Counted from the stretch's first letter, positions 1 to 12,960 are shown. The stretch: 64,000 bases of DNA from Ulota crispa (GCA_963920765.1 OY987242.1:28854002-28918001); one strand, 5' to 3'. Translations and numbers: made by a program. Notes: generated by a model from the sequence alone, not told the origin.

Positions 1-2257
1 TATTACTACATTGAACACTCCTACATTTGATGGATCTTTAAGATTAAAAATTCAGATTTCAAGGTTGATAAATTTGTTGGTGTTTTCAAAATTTTATGAT
101 ATGATCAAAATCAATTAAAAAACTGTACACTATAGTACCCTAAAGAAAGAGTACAAAAGTCCTTCTTATGGGATTCAAAGAAGTTTGTACTATAGATAAA
201 TTATTTTTTGACAAAATAAACATATCATCATGTTTAAAGGTACTTACTTAATCACAATGTATGAGTCAAATATCAAAAACTAATTTCCATAAAGAAATAT
301 ATATTTTGGTCATGATCACCATAACATTAAAATTTCTATAGAGGGAATTTTGAAACTTTTTGAAAATGTTTGTTTGAAAGGAAGATGTGTGTATGATGTC
401 TCCTACATATCCATGCAATCAAATCTCAAGAATTCATCACCAATGTTTTTTAATCAACTTTCTTGTAAACCATGATTTTGACACAAAACAATTTACCAAA
501 AATAGGATTTTGGTTTTTAGTGACTGAAATTTGGTATGCTTGATCATGTTTGCACAAGGATCACATACAAAAAATTTGAGGATAAAAATCCAATTAAGTT
601 CTTTGTTATACCAACATTTTTGAATGCCATGAGAGGGACTTATGTACTCTTTCTTTTGGGTACTATACATGGGTGCACAAACACATTAAATTTAAAAAAA
701 ATAAATTATAAGTTATAAACGGAGATTCATGTCAACCAAAGACCTTATCAAGAATACTTTGTTGCCCTCATTTGCTTGAAAATTTAACATATTTTATTCA
801 ATGGTTGGTCTTTATACTTTTTAACAAATTTATTTTGTATTGGTAATCACAATTTACTTTGAAAACAATTTTCACCATGCACATTGTTCATTGATATGCC
901 ATTGAATATTAGCTGGAAAATAACTTAACCTATACTCAATCCATGCTCAGTCTAGTTCAATTCTCATTGTAGATTGTAGTTAAAAGAAATGTCCAATTGG
1001 GGTTGCAAACTCAATCCTAACTCAATACAATCCAATTCCATGTAAGACAAGCGCTTAAACTCAACAAGCACTTTGTTTTGTGATGTCATTGGAGAGTACT
1101 TGAAGGAACATTATTGCATTGGTCCAAATTTGTGAAATATTTCAAAAATTTGTCACAAAAAGAAGAAGTTGTGTATGACATACCATGTAGTTGGGATCAT
1201 GCAATCAAGTATTGACATCTCATCTAAAACTCAACTCAATTCAAATTCCAACTCAATGTAAGCCAACTCAACTTTCTATATAATAGAGAATAAAGATACT
1301 TAAAATATCCTAAATTGAACTAGCTCAATAATATATGTAGGTTATGGTAGTGTTGAAAATACTCAAACTATTGAGTTGAAAATAGGAAAATTTTCACAAC
1401 AAAAAAGGTAAGAAACTACAAAACAATTACTAAGAGGGGCATGATCTCTCAAGTTTTCATGCATTTTACCTATTAAACCGCCATTTGGCGGGTCTAGAGA
1501 CGTGACCTTGGCCTCCTAGCCTACATGCCTTCACAAGGGGCATGATGACAATATTCCTATTTCTTGAGAGGTTTGTGAACCATAAGAGAATTGCCTTCAT
1601 AGCTGGGCAAGGATTGCCTTGAGGATTTCCTTGTAGAAAATGTAATATAAAGGGTCTCAATTTCTATACACATTGTTGTGGTGAGAGTTTAATATTAGAA
1701 AACACAAGGCCTTTTTGCCAAAAGTTTGATTAAGAATAATGTATGTATGTAGAAAATAATAATTAAGAACACTCATAAATATACTCTCTCAACATACATA
1801 TATATTTCATTTCATAATCATAACTCACATGATAATCCTACCCATAATTTATATTAACCCTTTAAGGATTGTATGTATGTGTAATACATGCAAATCGACC
1901 TTGCAAGTTGCATGGTCCTTAACCCCTCAATGCCCCAAAGACAATATACTGTTTTTGGGATTTTAAGAGCTTATTTGCGGAACCAGATCTAATTTTTTGA
2001 TCTTGCTATGAATTACAATTATGAAGGTATTCAAGTTGTCCATGTCAATGGAGTTATGGTCAGGAAAGTCAAATGTTGTACAAGTGATGCAAGAGATTTG
2101 ATTGTCTGAAACACCATATGGGGCATGGTGGCAAACAACCTTGTATAAGATGCAACCAGTCATTATTCCTTACAAGCTTCCTTGTGTGTACCTTGTGGTA
2201 GTGGGAAAGTTGTTGGCAAGGGTTCAAGCATGTTCTAAACCCTTATTATGGCAACCG
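1..2257. other. AT-rich intergenic DNA, no gene recognised
   Basis: No open reading frame here has coding character, and no RNA gene or clear inverted-repeat element was seen. A lone copy of the TTAACCC-type terminus (TTAACCCCTCAATGCCCC) lies near 1919, and a second weak one near 1854. They may be remnants of the TTAA-flanked element family found elsewhere in the window. Confidence 0.6.
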
Positions 2258-2260
2258 TTA

Positions 2261-2697
2261 GAGCATCTCCACTGGTTGGCTCTGGCCTCTGAGTTATCGT
2301 GGCCTTAGGGAGCTTATGATTTTAGAGTGTCCAGCATTGACACACTGATGGCAAATTTTTGCCCAGCTGCCGTGGTAGTTTTCATTTGTAGCGTGCTTGA
2401 ATTGTGGCTCTGACACTTTTATTTATTGCTTTGATGGTTGGTGAGGCCCCAATTTATTTGCCATCAGTTTTCTAAAGTCTAAACTGCTAATTTGCCCATA
2501 GTGTTGTGGTAAAGATGCTTGGAGCATCCATAAATTGCAGTTATTTTTGGCATAGCTTTTGATTCCAAACTTTGTAACGGGTCCTCTTAAACTCAATCCA
2601 GTGGACACAAGAATTATATAACAAGCCGATTCTCCATGAAAAGGCCGGGATGAGCCATATGGCGTGTTATTCCATTGGCCAATTGATAGAAATGCTC
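2261..2697. mobile_element. TTA-flanked MITE, copy 1 (PIF/Harbinger Tourist-like)
   Basis: A 437-bp non-coding element starts GAGCATCTCCACTGGTTGGC and ends with the near inverse (GCCAATTGATAGAAATGCTC). It is flanked by TTA at 2258-2260 and 2698-2700. A 3-bp TTA/TAA target duplication with short terminal inverted repeats is the known signature of PIF/Harbinger (Tourist) MITEs. It abuts copy 2 and shares the TTA between them. It holds a single copy of an internal 33-bp unit that is repeated in its relatives. Confidence 0.8.
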
Positions 2698-2700
2698 TTA

Positions 2701-3231
2701 GAGCATCTCTACCGGTTTGCTCCGGCTTGTCATTTACTGTGGCCTTAGGATTTTTTTTTATTTTAGAGTGTCTAGCGTTGACACGGTGATGGCAAATTTT
2801 TGCCTAGTTGCTCCAAAGAAGGCTCCGGGCACTCTCAACTACTATGGTAGTTTTCATTTGTAGCGTGCTTGAATCATGGCTATGACACTTTTATTGCCTT
2901 GATGGTTGGTGAGGCCCCAATTTATTTGCCATCAGTTCTCTAAAGTCTAAAATGCTGACTTGCCCATGTTGCTATGGCAAGGATGCATAGAGCATCCCAT
3001 GTTGCCATGGCAAGGATGCCTAGAGCATCCCATGCTGCCATGGCAAAGATGCTTGGAGCATCCAAAAATTGCAACTATTTTTGGCATAGCTTTTAATTCT
3101 AAACCTTGTAACGCATCCTCTTAAACTCAATCTGGTGGACACGGGAATTATATAACAAGCTGACTCTCCATGAAGGGGCCAGGTTGAGCCATATGGCGTG
3201 TCATTCCACTAGCCAACTGGTAGAGATGCTC
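2701..3231. mobile_element. TTA-flanked MITE, copy 2, with three internal 33-bp units
   Basis: A 531-bp element of the same family as 2261-2697 and 13414-13914. It is bounded by GAGCATCTCTACCGG and the inverse CCAACTGGTAGAGATGCTC, with TTA on both sides. The unit built on GCCATGGCAAGGATGC...AGAGCATCC is present three times in tandem between about 2966 and 3063. The other copies have one and two units, so unit number varies between family members. No coding capacity is seen. Confidence 0.8.
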
Positions 3232-3234
3232 TTA

Positions 3235-3890
3235 CCAACTGTGCTGGTCATTATTTTCCGTGCAATAGCAATTTGAAGCCCTAAAACTTGACATAAAAAG
3301 AAATGCAATCTTCAGTAATTTACAAGTGTGTGCATTCACATCTAATCTTGCTTCTCACAAAATTTTAGATGAATCAAGGGCTTATAGAATTTTGTAAAAA
3401 TCATCATATATCAACTACCAACCAAAAAATGAGATTTTGTCATCACATGTTGTTTGATCAAATGTTATAATCTCCCATCTCCTATGGTCAATTGTTCCCA
3501 AAATTTGCAAGCCTTCTTCTAAGTAGGCCTTCCACTATTTTCAATGGTCACTTTTTGTGAATCATCCGATTGACTGAGATACTATGCATCAAAGTTGTCG
3601 ATCTTGAAAAACCCTGGTTTTGATGAAATCGGCCTAGGCGCTTAGGGGTTAAAGGATTAATCTAAACACCTCCCTCTCTCTCCTTTTCTACTCATGTTTT
3701 ATTATAACTTTTACGTTTACGTTTACTTTTTATGTTTCTTTTACTTTTTTCTCCTTATACTTAACCATTGTGTTGATATAGCTTTAACGAGTTTTTAATA
3801 TATACACCGTAATACTGCACAATAACGTGAGCATTGTGAGGGATTTTGTTAAATATCAAAAAACTTGGGTGATAAGCAACAAGATGAGTG
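3235..3890. other. Intergenic spacer upstream of NPL4
   Basis: AT-rich DNA without a supported gene. A single right-hand terminus of the TTAA family (CTTAGGGGTTAA) lies near 3640-3650. A pyrimidine-rich stretch around 3670-3770 precedes the NPL4 5' region. Confidence 0.5.
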
Positions 3891-4199
3891 AGTGAAGGGC
3901 AAAAACGTTGAACAAAGGCGTTCAAACAAATGGAGAGGCTCTGACACATGTCATCACAACAACGCACCACAGAAACCCATTCAAAGTTGTTCATCTCGAT
4001 TGCTTTTTAGGGCTTCTGGAGACTTCCATTGCAGAGCTCGCTCAGCCCTTCGGCGCCATAGCTGCGAGCTCGAGACTCCTCGTCATCTTCCGAGGTGACC
4101 AGATTGCCTTCGAGAGCGCACAGACTCCTGCATCGACGCACTCACGTTTAAGACTTTTGCAGAGCTTTTGCGATCTTCTGGGGGGAGAATTCCTCTGCG

Positions 4200-5552
4200 A
4201 TGTTGATCAGATTGAGGAGCCGGGATGGATTGGAGCGGGTGACGGTGGGCAGCAACGCGACCGTCGGGGAGTTGCAGGGGGTGATAGCGGAGACGCTGAA
4301 CGTGCCCGTGAGCAGCCAGCTGCTGTCGCGGGACCAGGGGCTGCTGTTGAGCAAGGATCCCGTGAATGGGAAGGAGTTCGTGGACATGCAGGACCCCGGG
4401 GCGACGCTATCGTCCTTAGGAATTGCGCACGGGAGCGTGCTGTATCTGTTTTACAGCGGAAATCGGGTGATTCCGGGGCCTGGAGTGACTCCGCACGGCT
4501 CCTATGGGAAGAAGATGACGATGGACGATTTGATTGCGCGGCAGACGCGGATAGAGCGGCAGGAGAAGCCGCACTGCAGCGCGTTGTCGTTCGATCGCGA
4601 GGCTGCCAATACTTTCCAGCATTACGTGCACGAGAGCCTTGCGTTTTCGATCAAGCGGGGCGGGATCATGTACGGCTCTGTGAATGAGGCCGGGGAGGTC
4701 AAGGTGGACATTATTTATGAGCCTCCGCAGCAGGGCTCCGAGGAGGGATTGCTTCTCATGAGAGACATGGACGAGGAGAAGCGAGCGGATGTGATTGCTG
4801 CAGGTTTAGGGTTACGCAAAGTAGGGTTCATTTTCACTCAAACCGTGAGCCAAGCGAAGCGGGATTATACGTTGTCGACTGCCGAGATTCGGCAAGCAGC
4901 TGAATTTCATGCGGAGTCGGATTTTGAATTCTGGGCCACAGCCATTGTGAAGCTCGAAGTTAACGAGGATGGCGGTCCTGATGTCCATTTTGAGGCTTTT
5001 CAGTTGAGTGACCAATGCGTGAAGCTTTTCAAAGACGGCTGGTTTCTGGAGAACGTGCCAGATCTGGACCCGAAGTTAACGAGGATGAAGAAAGAGGTCA
5101 TCCTCCTTCAGAAAGATACCCATGACGTCGACAACGACTTCTTCTTAGTGCCCGTGAAGATCTTCGATCACGAGGTATGCATTCATCACATTTCTATCAT
5201 TCTCCCGAATTTTGACTTAAATTTTCTCTGCTCATGCTGGTTATTGTATCTCTGCTTGTGCATGTGTGATGCTAACTCTATTATTGTATTTTTGCAGGGT
5301 TCGATGACAACAACGTTCCCCGTCGAGAATCGAGAACCGCCTGCTACTCTGCAAGCTTTGAAATCGCATTTAGAGCGCCACAAGAACAAGCCTTACGTCA
5401 AACGGATTTCAGACTTCCATCTTCTTCTGTTGCTGTCCAACTTCCTTGACATCAACACAGACGTCCCCCAGCTGACAGAGGCTATCCGTACTGAAGGCCC
5501 AGTAGCAGATGGACACCAAATAATTATTGAATCTATGGCTAGTAGCTTTTAG
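4200..5552 (+). CDS. NPL4-like protein, cofactor of the CDC48/p97 segregase
   Basis: The product is the NPL4 subunit that, with UFD1, guides ubiquitylated substrates to CDC48 in cytosol and nucleus. There are two exons, 4200-5174 and 5298-5552, giving 409 residues, close to the usual length of plant NPL4. Residues 1-80 form a ubiquitin-like fold starting MLIRLRSRDGLERVTVG. The NPL4/MPN-like core follows, with NRVIPGPGVTPHGSYG, a basic IARQTRIERQEKPHC segment and GLGLRKVGFIFTQT. No JAMM metal-binding motif is visible, as expected for an inactive MPN fold. The ATG at 4200 is the first in frame after a GC-richer 5' leader and begins the ubiquitin-like strand directly. The single intron (5175-5297, GTATGC...TTGCAG) is phase 0, 123 bp long and open in frame, so retaining it would add 41 residues. 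Family assignment is near certain. Confidence 0.95.
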   Translation: MLIRLRSRDGLERVTVGSNATVGELQGVIAETLNVPVSSQLLSRDQGLLLSKDPVNGKEFVDMQDPGATLSSLGIAHGSVLYLFYSGNRVIPGPGVTPHGSYGKKMTMDDLIARQTRIERQEKPHCSALSFDREAANTFQHYVHESLAFSIKRGGIMYGSVNEAGEVKVDIIYEPPQQGSEEGLLLMRDMDEEKRADVIAAGLGLRKVGFIFTQTVSQAKRDYTLSTAEIRQAAEFHAESDFEFWATAIVKLEVNEDGGPDVHFEAFQLSDQCVKLFKDGWFLENVPDLDPKLTRMKKEVILLQKDTHDVDNDFFLVPVKIFDHEVCIHHISIILPNFDLNFLCSCWLLYLCLCMCDANSIIVFLQGSMTTTFPVENREPPATLQALKSHLERHKNKPYVKRISDFHLLLLLSNFLDINTDVPQLTEAIRTEGPVADGHQIIIESMASSF

Positions 5553-7821
5553 ATATTTTAGGAAGCACAAAAAAACCAAAACACATAAGAGCTTGTTAAC
5601 TTTAGAACGGGAAGGTTTAAGTGGTTGAACAAGGTGTCAGCAGATACTCCGTAACGACCCTTTCACGTCAAGCCAGGTATGTTTGATTGAAAACATCCTT
5701 GGAAGATTCTACGTGTTGTAGATATGTAAAGGCAGCGGTATGTGAAGGTGCTCATGGTACATCTCAGCTCTACCCTATTCTAACCATTTTGTTTAGGTGA
5801 TAGAATTTGATCGAGGCACTGGTTTTTTATATTTGTCTGAGCCTATAGAGGATGTACTCCTTGTAGGCTGCAAAAATTTGTTCATTTGGCTTCTGAAGGT
5901 CTAAATTAACTGAACGTTGAACTTGTATTTCAGCTGACGTGAAAGTGTCGTATATGAATTATGTATCCTGTATATTTATCATCTGCTCGGGTTTTGACAC
6001 TTTTGGAGGTATGGTATGATCATTAGGAATAAGTTAACCCCAGGGAATGTTCAAAGCTCACAATGTAACTTTTGGAATGAAATTGGTTATGGTATGATAC
6101 GGACTGTTTATTATACATTTTAGAGTGATGCTCCGACTGGTAGAGCTACTGTGTAGCACGCCTAGGTGCTACAAATGGAATAAAATGACTTCGTTTGTTG
6201 GTTTGGGATGTTTGGGCATGTAAAGTTCTGGGCCAAATTTTTGTTACCGAGATCTCTGGTCAAATCCTAATGGAGCCCAATTTTTCCATGGTTTTTTTGT
6301 TGTGTTTCGTGGCAATTTCACATTGGTACGGAGATTATGGGAGGCATTTGCACCCAGAATTACCTCCTGAAAGTGCAGAATGTATTCACTTTAAGTGGTA
6401 ATTTTGTATGCACATACATGTTAATTCAATCATTATTGTTTCTTTAGATCAAGTTCCTTATGCGTCGTGTTTAGGTTTGCTAACTTTTTCTCGTCGTTCT
6501 AGCGTTCTAGAGTTTTGTTGTTAGTTTTAAGATCTTTGCAAGTGAGGTCTTTTCTAAAGAAGATTTTGTGATTTTGTGGAGAACGAATATAACAATCTTT
6601 TGGTGACCTTATTGAGATTGGTGCAATGTATTAACTATTTAGATGCTGGGAGATAGGTGAAGGATTGGTATATATGTTACAGTTGAATATGGTCTTGCGA
6701 ATCAGAGTACTTGTTATTTGTTGAAGATGGTAAGAATGTTGGCTCCAGTATTCTAAAATCAGAACATTAATCACCCTACTATGCAAGATTTAAAACTTCA
6801 AACAATACATTTTTCAAAACAAAAAAATACGGTTGTTACGTAGTATATGATGGAGCTAACAAACAAGGTTTTCACCACATACAATTGCATGGTGTTGCAT
6901 GGTGGTTATCATTAAAAACCAAAGATGCACAATTTTATGTTTTAAAGAAACTTATGCTTGTACACATTATAGAAATAGATATGTAGTGAGTACTTATCCA
7001 AGAGATTTTTAAGAATGACTTTGATTAACAGAAAAAGAGGAATGATTTCAAGAATAGCTTCCACGCTTCTACTTTGAATTATTCCACCTCTCAATGTGTT
7101 TTTTTTGTTTATGAAGGCTATTCATGTTTCTAGATTTATAAAATGTCATCATTTCTTTCTTGAAGTATAATGATGATAAATGTTTATATTTAATTTCCCA
7201 TTTATTTTCCACACTACTGTAGTACAAAATTAACCGCTGAGCACCTAGCCCATATTCATCAAAATGTAAACCCACTCACACTCAATCCAATCAAATTATC
7301 ATCACAAACAAGATCCACAAAATCTAGCCGTATTGAATGGTAGGTGAGACAAGCTCCAAAGTATAGGGAAAAAGGACAGATGATTTGACCGTACCAATAG
7401 AAAGATTATAACAAGTCAAACAAGAACTTTTTCATTTTTGAGCGCCCCATTTTGAGGTCTAGGGGCGCTCAGGGGTTAAGATGTTGCAAGCATCAACCTA
7501 ATTATATAATAGTATTTGAAATTCTTAAAATTCGTGGCAGTGAAAGACTGTTGAATTAAATATAACATGAAACTCAATATTTTTACAAAATGCATCTATT
7601 AGAGTTATGTACTCTATTAGATCCAAAGTTCTCATCTAAATTATAAAACAAACTGAAAAAATTCCAATAAACTTTGTAAATGATTGAAATTGAATGTACA
7701 TTAAAATTCACAAAGTGACAACTATTCTAGTGGAGTATATTTTGTTTTGTTTCTCATACAATTTCAAAAGTTGCTTCAATCCATTGCCAATTTTTATCCT
7801 TGATCTCTTATCTTGTACTAC
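5553..7821. other. NPL4 3' region and intergenic spacer
   Basis: The first few hundred bases are probably NPL4 3' UTR. The rest is AT-rich and without a supported gene. A perfect 9-bp hairpin (GAGCGCCCC...GGGGCGCTC) at about 7440-7471 sits just inside a TTAA-type terminus (CAGGGGTTAA), which suggests a decayed TTAA-flanked element. Confidence 0.5.
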
Positions 7822-7829
7822 TACTACTA

Positions 7830-8087
7830 ACACCATATTCGTTAAATTGGGAAAAACAAAGGTACTATTTTGTACTCCACCTTAAACCCAAAAAGTTACC
7901 TTAAACCAGATTTGAAGGTATCAGATTTAGTTTGAGCCACTAAGATTTTTTCCCTTGCAAATTCCTCCTTGCAGGTGAGGGCACGTGTACAAAAAAAAAG
8001 CTCAAGCTCGGTTTTAGGTGGCCACCTAAAACTTTCAAAAATCCCAAAATGTACTATTTTTCCCAATTTAACAAATATGGTGTTTAA
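7830..8087. mobile_element. 258-bp MITE with ACACCATATT termini
   Basis: Inverted termini ACACCATATTCGTTAAATTG and AATTTAACAAATATGGTGT enclose a 258-bp non-coding element. An 8-bp direct repeat TACTACTA lies at 7822-7829 and 8088-8095, as in hAT-type insertions. A second family member sits in the last intron of the ADCL gene (57983-58247). The superfamily is inferred from the target-site length only. Confidence 0.7.
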
Positions 8088-8095
8088 TACTACTA

Positions 8096-9441
8096 AGAGT
8101 ACTTGAATTGATAAAGAATGGAGTTTGTAAAGGTTCAATCAATTTAAAAGTGAAATGAGATACAGTAAATAATCACTACACTTATTGGAAGTCAATACAA
8201 GCGCATATCATAAAAAATTACAGAAATGGACTTAATAGATATCCCTATCAACTTTCTACAAGTCCAAAACAAAACAATATACATACGCACACATACATAA
8301 AATGCTACATGCATGCAAAATATATAAATCATTCTCGTATTGGAACTAAAACCAACTCTCGATGAAATTTCTTTTCTTAAATCCTAGAGCAAGATTCTCT
8401 TTTACAAAGAAAATATGATGTTTTAACTCTTAAAGGACGATATGGCATAGTATATACGTTACTATATAATCAATATTTGCTATCAATAAGAAGTTTATTT
8501 TGGGATCTCAAGTAGTTTACTACAACTGCTTTGATCTATTTTTCAACTTTTTTTGTTGATCTTAAATGTAGGAAAGGTGTGAATTTATTCCAAATACAAG
8601 AAAAACACTTTGTATTCTATTGGTCGCAGCGACACCCTCTGTACTTTAGGGGTTAAGCCTCGATGCATTTTGCAATTAAGCATGTTTTTCCCTTTACTTA
8701 TTTTTGTAAAGGAATCTTTTTGATTTTCTACAAGTGGTTTCAAGAGTTATTTTGTTTCTTCCCTTTTTTTTCTCACTCAAGATGGCCATGCTTCCTCATC
8801 CATTTCCTTATTTTTTACAAGCAAGCGAGCCCATACTTGCACTTTTGCAAACCTTGCTATATATGCAAAACTCGCTAATCTTCTCACAAGACACCATGAT
8901 TTTGCATGAATATCTGCCAATTTTTGCAGGGAAAACGCTTTGCAGAAATTCAGTTTTCTCTGAGGTTCCAAACCCTCTAATAAGTTACGAGTTACAATAC
9001 ACGCCATGAAAACATGTCAAAGCTGAGTTCTAATACAAGGTTTGAATTTGAAGAAGAACGAGCTTCTAGTAAACCAAAGGGGCTTACACAAAGAGTTTAC
9101 TTCTCTTGCGCCTGAAAGTAGTCCGTTTCTAATCTTTCGCATTTTGAAAAGTCTAAAATTTAAACGTGGCACCCAATAGAATGCAAGAAACACCTGAAGA
9201 ATACAAACACGTGAGATTGGAACTCGGATCCAGTGTTGACTACCTGGATTTTCTCTGAGTGCAATTCTACTTCAAAATCCATATAACCAATGCTACAGAG
9301 CAACAAGTACACAGCATGCTCAAGCATTTCAAGCTATGCTACAGCTTTAGTACAGAAGTTGAAATTCAGAAACGATGACGACAAAGCTCTCAAGTTGCAA
9401 TTTCAATTCAGGGCCAAGATTACAAGGCAGAAATGAGTGTG
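8096..9441. other. Intergenic spacer and 3' region of the propeller gene
   Basis: From 8096 to about 9000 no gene is supported. A solo TTAA-type right end (TTTAGGGGTTAA) is at about 8645-8656. The last few hundred bases before 9442 are probably the 3' UTR of the minus-strand propeller gene, judged from position and composition only. Confidence 0.45.
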
Positions 9442-12400
9442 CTAAAAACGAGCCCATGACCTGAAATTGCTCCCCTCGCTGACTGCCATTCCCATGGCGC
9501 TTGCCGTCTTGGACTGGTCGGAGCCGACGTAGAAGAGCCGAAAGCTGCCGTCGTCCATAGCAACAACGTGAGGGGCAGCGACGGTGCCGTTGTCCCAGGC
9601 GTCCTCGCCCACTCGCGCTCTGAAGATCGGCTCGCCTGCGGCGTCTTTCTGCCAGTGAATCCCGTCGGAGGAGACGGCCACGCCGATTCCGTGCTCGCCC
9701 TGGAGGTCCACGCCCTCGTAGAACATCACAAACGGGTTCTCCTGCCAAAACCACCGAGTATACTGAGCCAGACTGGTACAAAATGAAGGCAGATAGAACC
9801 TTTGCAACCCGGGGAACTAAACTTTGCACATGAGATTATCTAAACGTGACCTGTCCACCAATTGAGGATCAGGTAACTGGAAATATAATATGGAACATTG
9901 GTATGAGAAAAGGCATAAAAAAGGCACACATGTGGCAAGGGTGTTAATTCCATAACGAGACTACACTTCCAATAAATTGAAAATAACTTGCACAATCGAG
10001 GGTTTAGAAAGGACACCATAATGCAAAAGGGATGGCAAATAGGGTAGGATTGTAAGATCAAACAAGGTCTCTTCATGTCCCATGCTTGGTTGCCACCTCT
10101 ACAGAAATGTGCTTCATTGAGGTCATGAAGGTCAGGTCTATACTAGATTACTTTGTGGTACACAAAGAACTGCTGGCTTGTAATGCATTAAAAAGCAAAC
10201 AAAAGAAGAAGACTAGTGGTAGGTTTACACTCATGTGAAGTAAGAATATGTTGGAGGTGGTATAACAAACTATGCCACATGAACATAGGTCCCAGTGACT
10301 ATGTCGGGGGTAGATTTGTAAAAACAAAATGGAATTGTTCTCGAACAAAAGTATTTCAAAGTTGCCGCTTTAGAAGAAAAAATAATATTGGTTATTGGGA
10401 GGTGGTTTGGAATCTATATGGCTGGGGTGTTATGCTAGAGCAACAGAAATAAGTGAGCTAATCAAGAATATGTTGAAGAGGTAAGAAATAATTTTCCAAT
10501 CTAGGGAATGAGACAACATGCGGAAAGTTCTACATGTCTGAACATATGTCTCCACTAGTTATGGAACTCGGTTTGTAAACAACAACTCACGATACGCCAA
10601 GAGTTGCTACTTGAGGACATACTACTAGTTTGGTACTAAAATCAAACATAACCACAAGCCGTCACTTTTGTGTCTTACAAGGCAGCAAGGTAACTACAAC
10701 TAGATATAACACCGTGACATTCCAGAATCTTCCATACTGAATACACATTGACTTTGAGAATATACCAAACCTCAATGGCAAAACTCATGATTGTATAGAT
10801 CTTCTACCAAGAAAATTACTTAATTTTGGATACAGTACCTTTTATTGCGTTGGAATCCCCTTCAGTTTGCAAAAAAATCTGAATTTAAAATTTGAGCCAC
10901 TCTAATGATAGCAACCATGCTCAGCCCTTGAACCGTCGCAATTAAGCAGAATTACGTTACCTGTTGAACGTTATCTGAGGCTGGGCCTTCCAACACAAGC
11001 ACATGCCTTCTGCCCACACCGCCTTCGTCCCATGAGCCTGGAGGTCCTCGCGTTAGCACCTTGCCTGCAGGGATGATGTTTATACACATTTTTTGCAGAT
11101 CATCACACGTCAAAAAGAATCAAATGAGGGCAGAAACTTTGAACAAGTCAAAACAACTTTCAAAACCAGTAACATGGTGCAATTTAGAAGAACTCGTCAG
11201 ATGACATGTAAATCTTGAAGGTGCATGTCAAAATCTTAGCTGACAGACACGTGAAATATCGAAAAGCCATCACTACTTACTTCTTTTCGTCCAGTGGTGA
11301 CCATCGGCGGAGAGTGCAAGACCGATTGATGAGAATGGAGGGGATTGGTTTTCGATGGAGCTGTAGGTCATCAACCAGTCAGAGCGATTAACCGAGGGAG
11401 GCAGAACTCGTGGCCATGCCACAAAAAGCTCGTCCCACTCGCCTTGCCTTCCGACGTTGAGCAACGGGTTGATTGATTGCGTTGATTCTCGGGTGAATGC
11501 AATGCCGTCGCTCGATTTCACCAACCCTGGCCGCATCCGAAACCCTTGGACGGGTTTGCCGCCGGGCTTGAGTTCCATCTCTTCGGTTGATCCGCCGAAA
11601 TAGAACATCCACCATTGACCTAATTCGAAACGAGGATTAGGGTTAAACAGGATCCATGCATTCAGAAAGGCCAATTCGAACAATCACTGGTTCTGAAATC
11701 AGCAGGCGAAATTTTGAATCCTCACTAGAATCGGCGCAGAACATTGCATGTGTTGGTCAAAAACTGGACAAAATAAGGTCTTCATATAATTTTCACAAAA
11801 GCTGCCATAGAAACATGAGAAGAAACTTTGAGCTTCTTGATCCTTCAGAGGTTAGAGGAAAGATGAAAAAGACGAGTAGGAGGAGTTGCTAACCATCGTG
11901 AAAGAAGACGTCACTGCAGCCAACGTGCACAGAATCAAAAGAGGCGTCGACTCCTTCGTCCGGATCGAGAATAGCACCGGCAGGCAAGGGGCCTCGGTGA
12001 CGATTCCAGTGGATGCCGTCCTCTGAAAGTGCCAACCCTATTCGGCCCGTGGATAGCAATGCGGGGCGAATTCCGGAGGACCAGCCATCGCCATTACGGC
12101 CGTAGTAGTACATCCTCCATGAGGATTCGTCTCGCACAACAACGGGATGGAACACGCACTTGTCGTCCCACCAATTGGCGCCCTCGTCTCCCGGCCCGAA
12201 CAATCTCCCTGCTAGTCTAGAAAATCACGACATAATCCATGAACAAGACAAAAAAAGCTCAAATGCAAAGAGAACAATCAAACAGACTGCAACTTGAATG
12301 GTGTCATACACACCTGTGCTTCGAACCGGACGAGTTCGTCGTGGCCATGGCAATGCATCTCAATCCAGTACTTCTCCGCTGCAAGCGCCTGCCGCAATCT

Positions 12401-12910
12401 CTTGGTAGATTGTACTTATTATAAAGGCAAAAGCTTGACGACGGAATGTGAGTACATTGCAGCATCATTCTTCTTTACCAGAAAAGCAAACGCACTCAGC
12501 TGGAAATGGCACACTACAGTACAACGGCAGCAACAAACCCTAGAACTCCTCAGCGACAAATGCGGTACCATAAAACTAAAGATGCAGGATCACAAATTGC
12601 GAACGACAATGTCACAAATTGAGCCCGAGCCTGCTTCCCACACACTTGAATTCCTAACCGACCATCGGATTTCTACCGATTCTAACAACCCTACAAAGGT
12701 TTCGGTGAACATATAGTTGCTGCATTTAGCATAAGAGGCTAGGGTGTATGCAGGGATTGGCAGGCTGCTGGGAGCCGTCGATGACTTCATATCAATAAAG
12801 CAAAAACCAGAGTTCGGCAATGATCTGGTGCACTGGAATTGGGCGTTTTTCTCTGAAGATTGCAGATGCTCTACCGGCTTGCAAATTGGAACACAATCGT
12901 TGGCCACCAT
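9442..12910 (-). CDS. Five-bladed beta-propeller, glycosyl hydrolase 43/32-like protein, possibly plastid targeted
   Basis: Exons read leftward: about 12910-12646, 12414-12310, 12208-11894, 11619-11281, 11064-10961 and 9741-9442. They give about 475 residues. The first exon and its junction are the least certain; its Ser/Cys-rich sequence resembles a transit peptide. The body carries the repeated blade signature SxDGxHW (SEDGIHWNRH, SADGHHWTKR, SSDGIHWQKD) with WMFYFGG, FVMFYEG and FRLFYVGS strands. This is typical of the arabinanase/levansucrase/invertase superfamily. The junction at 12310/12208 could instead be 12312/12216, inserting LAG; both keep frame. The last four introns are solid, with donors such as GTAAGT at 11280. 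The substrate is unknown and I could not confirm a catalytic acid triad. The protein may be an enzyme on plastid or cell-wall sugars, or a non-catalytic propeller. Confidence 0.82.
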
Positions 12911-12960
12911 CTCCACAGCCGATTAGTGTAAGTCAATTGCACGTTAACAAGATCAATGAT

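Noticed and set aside
3908-4687. 259-codon ORF overlapping the NPL4 start
   Set aside because: It is a frame shadow over the GC-rich NPL4 exon. The NPL4 frame carries the conserved protein.
9347-9829. 160-codon minus-strand ORF
   Set aside because: Arg/Gly-rich shadow of the last exon of the propeller gene in another frame.
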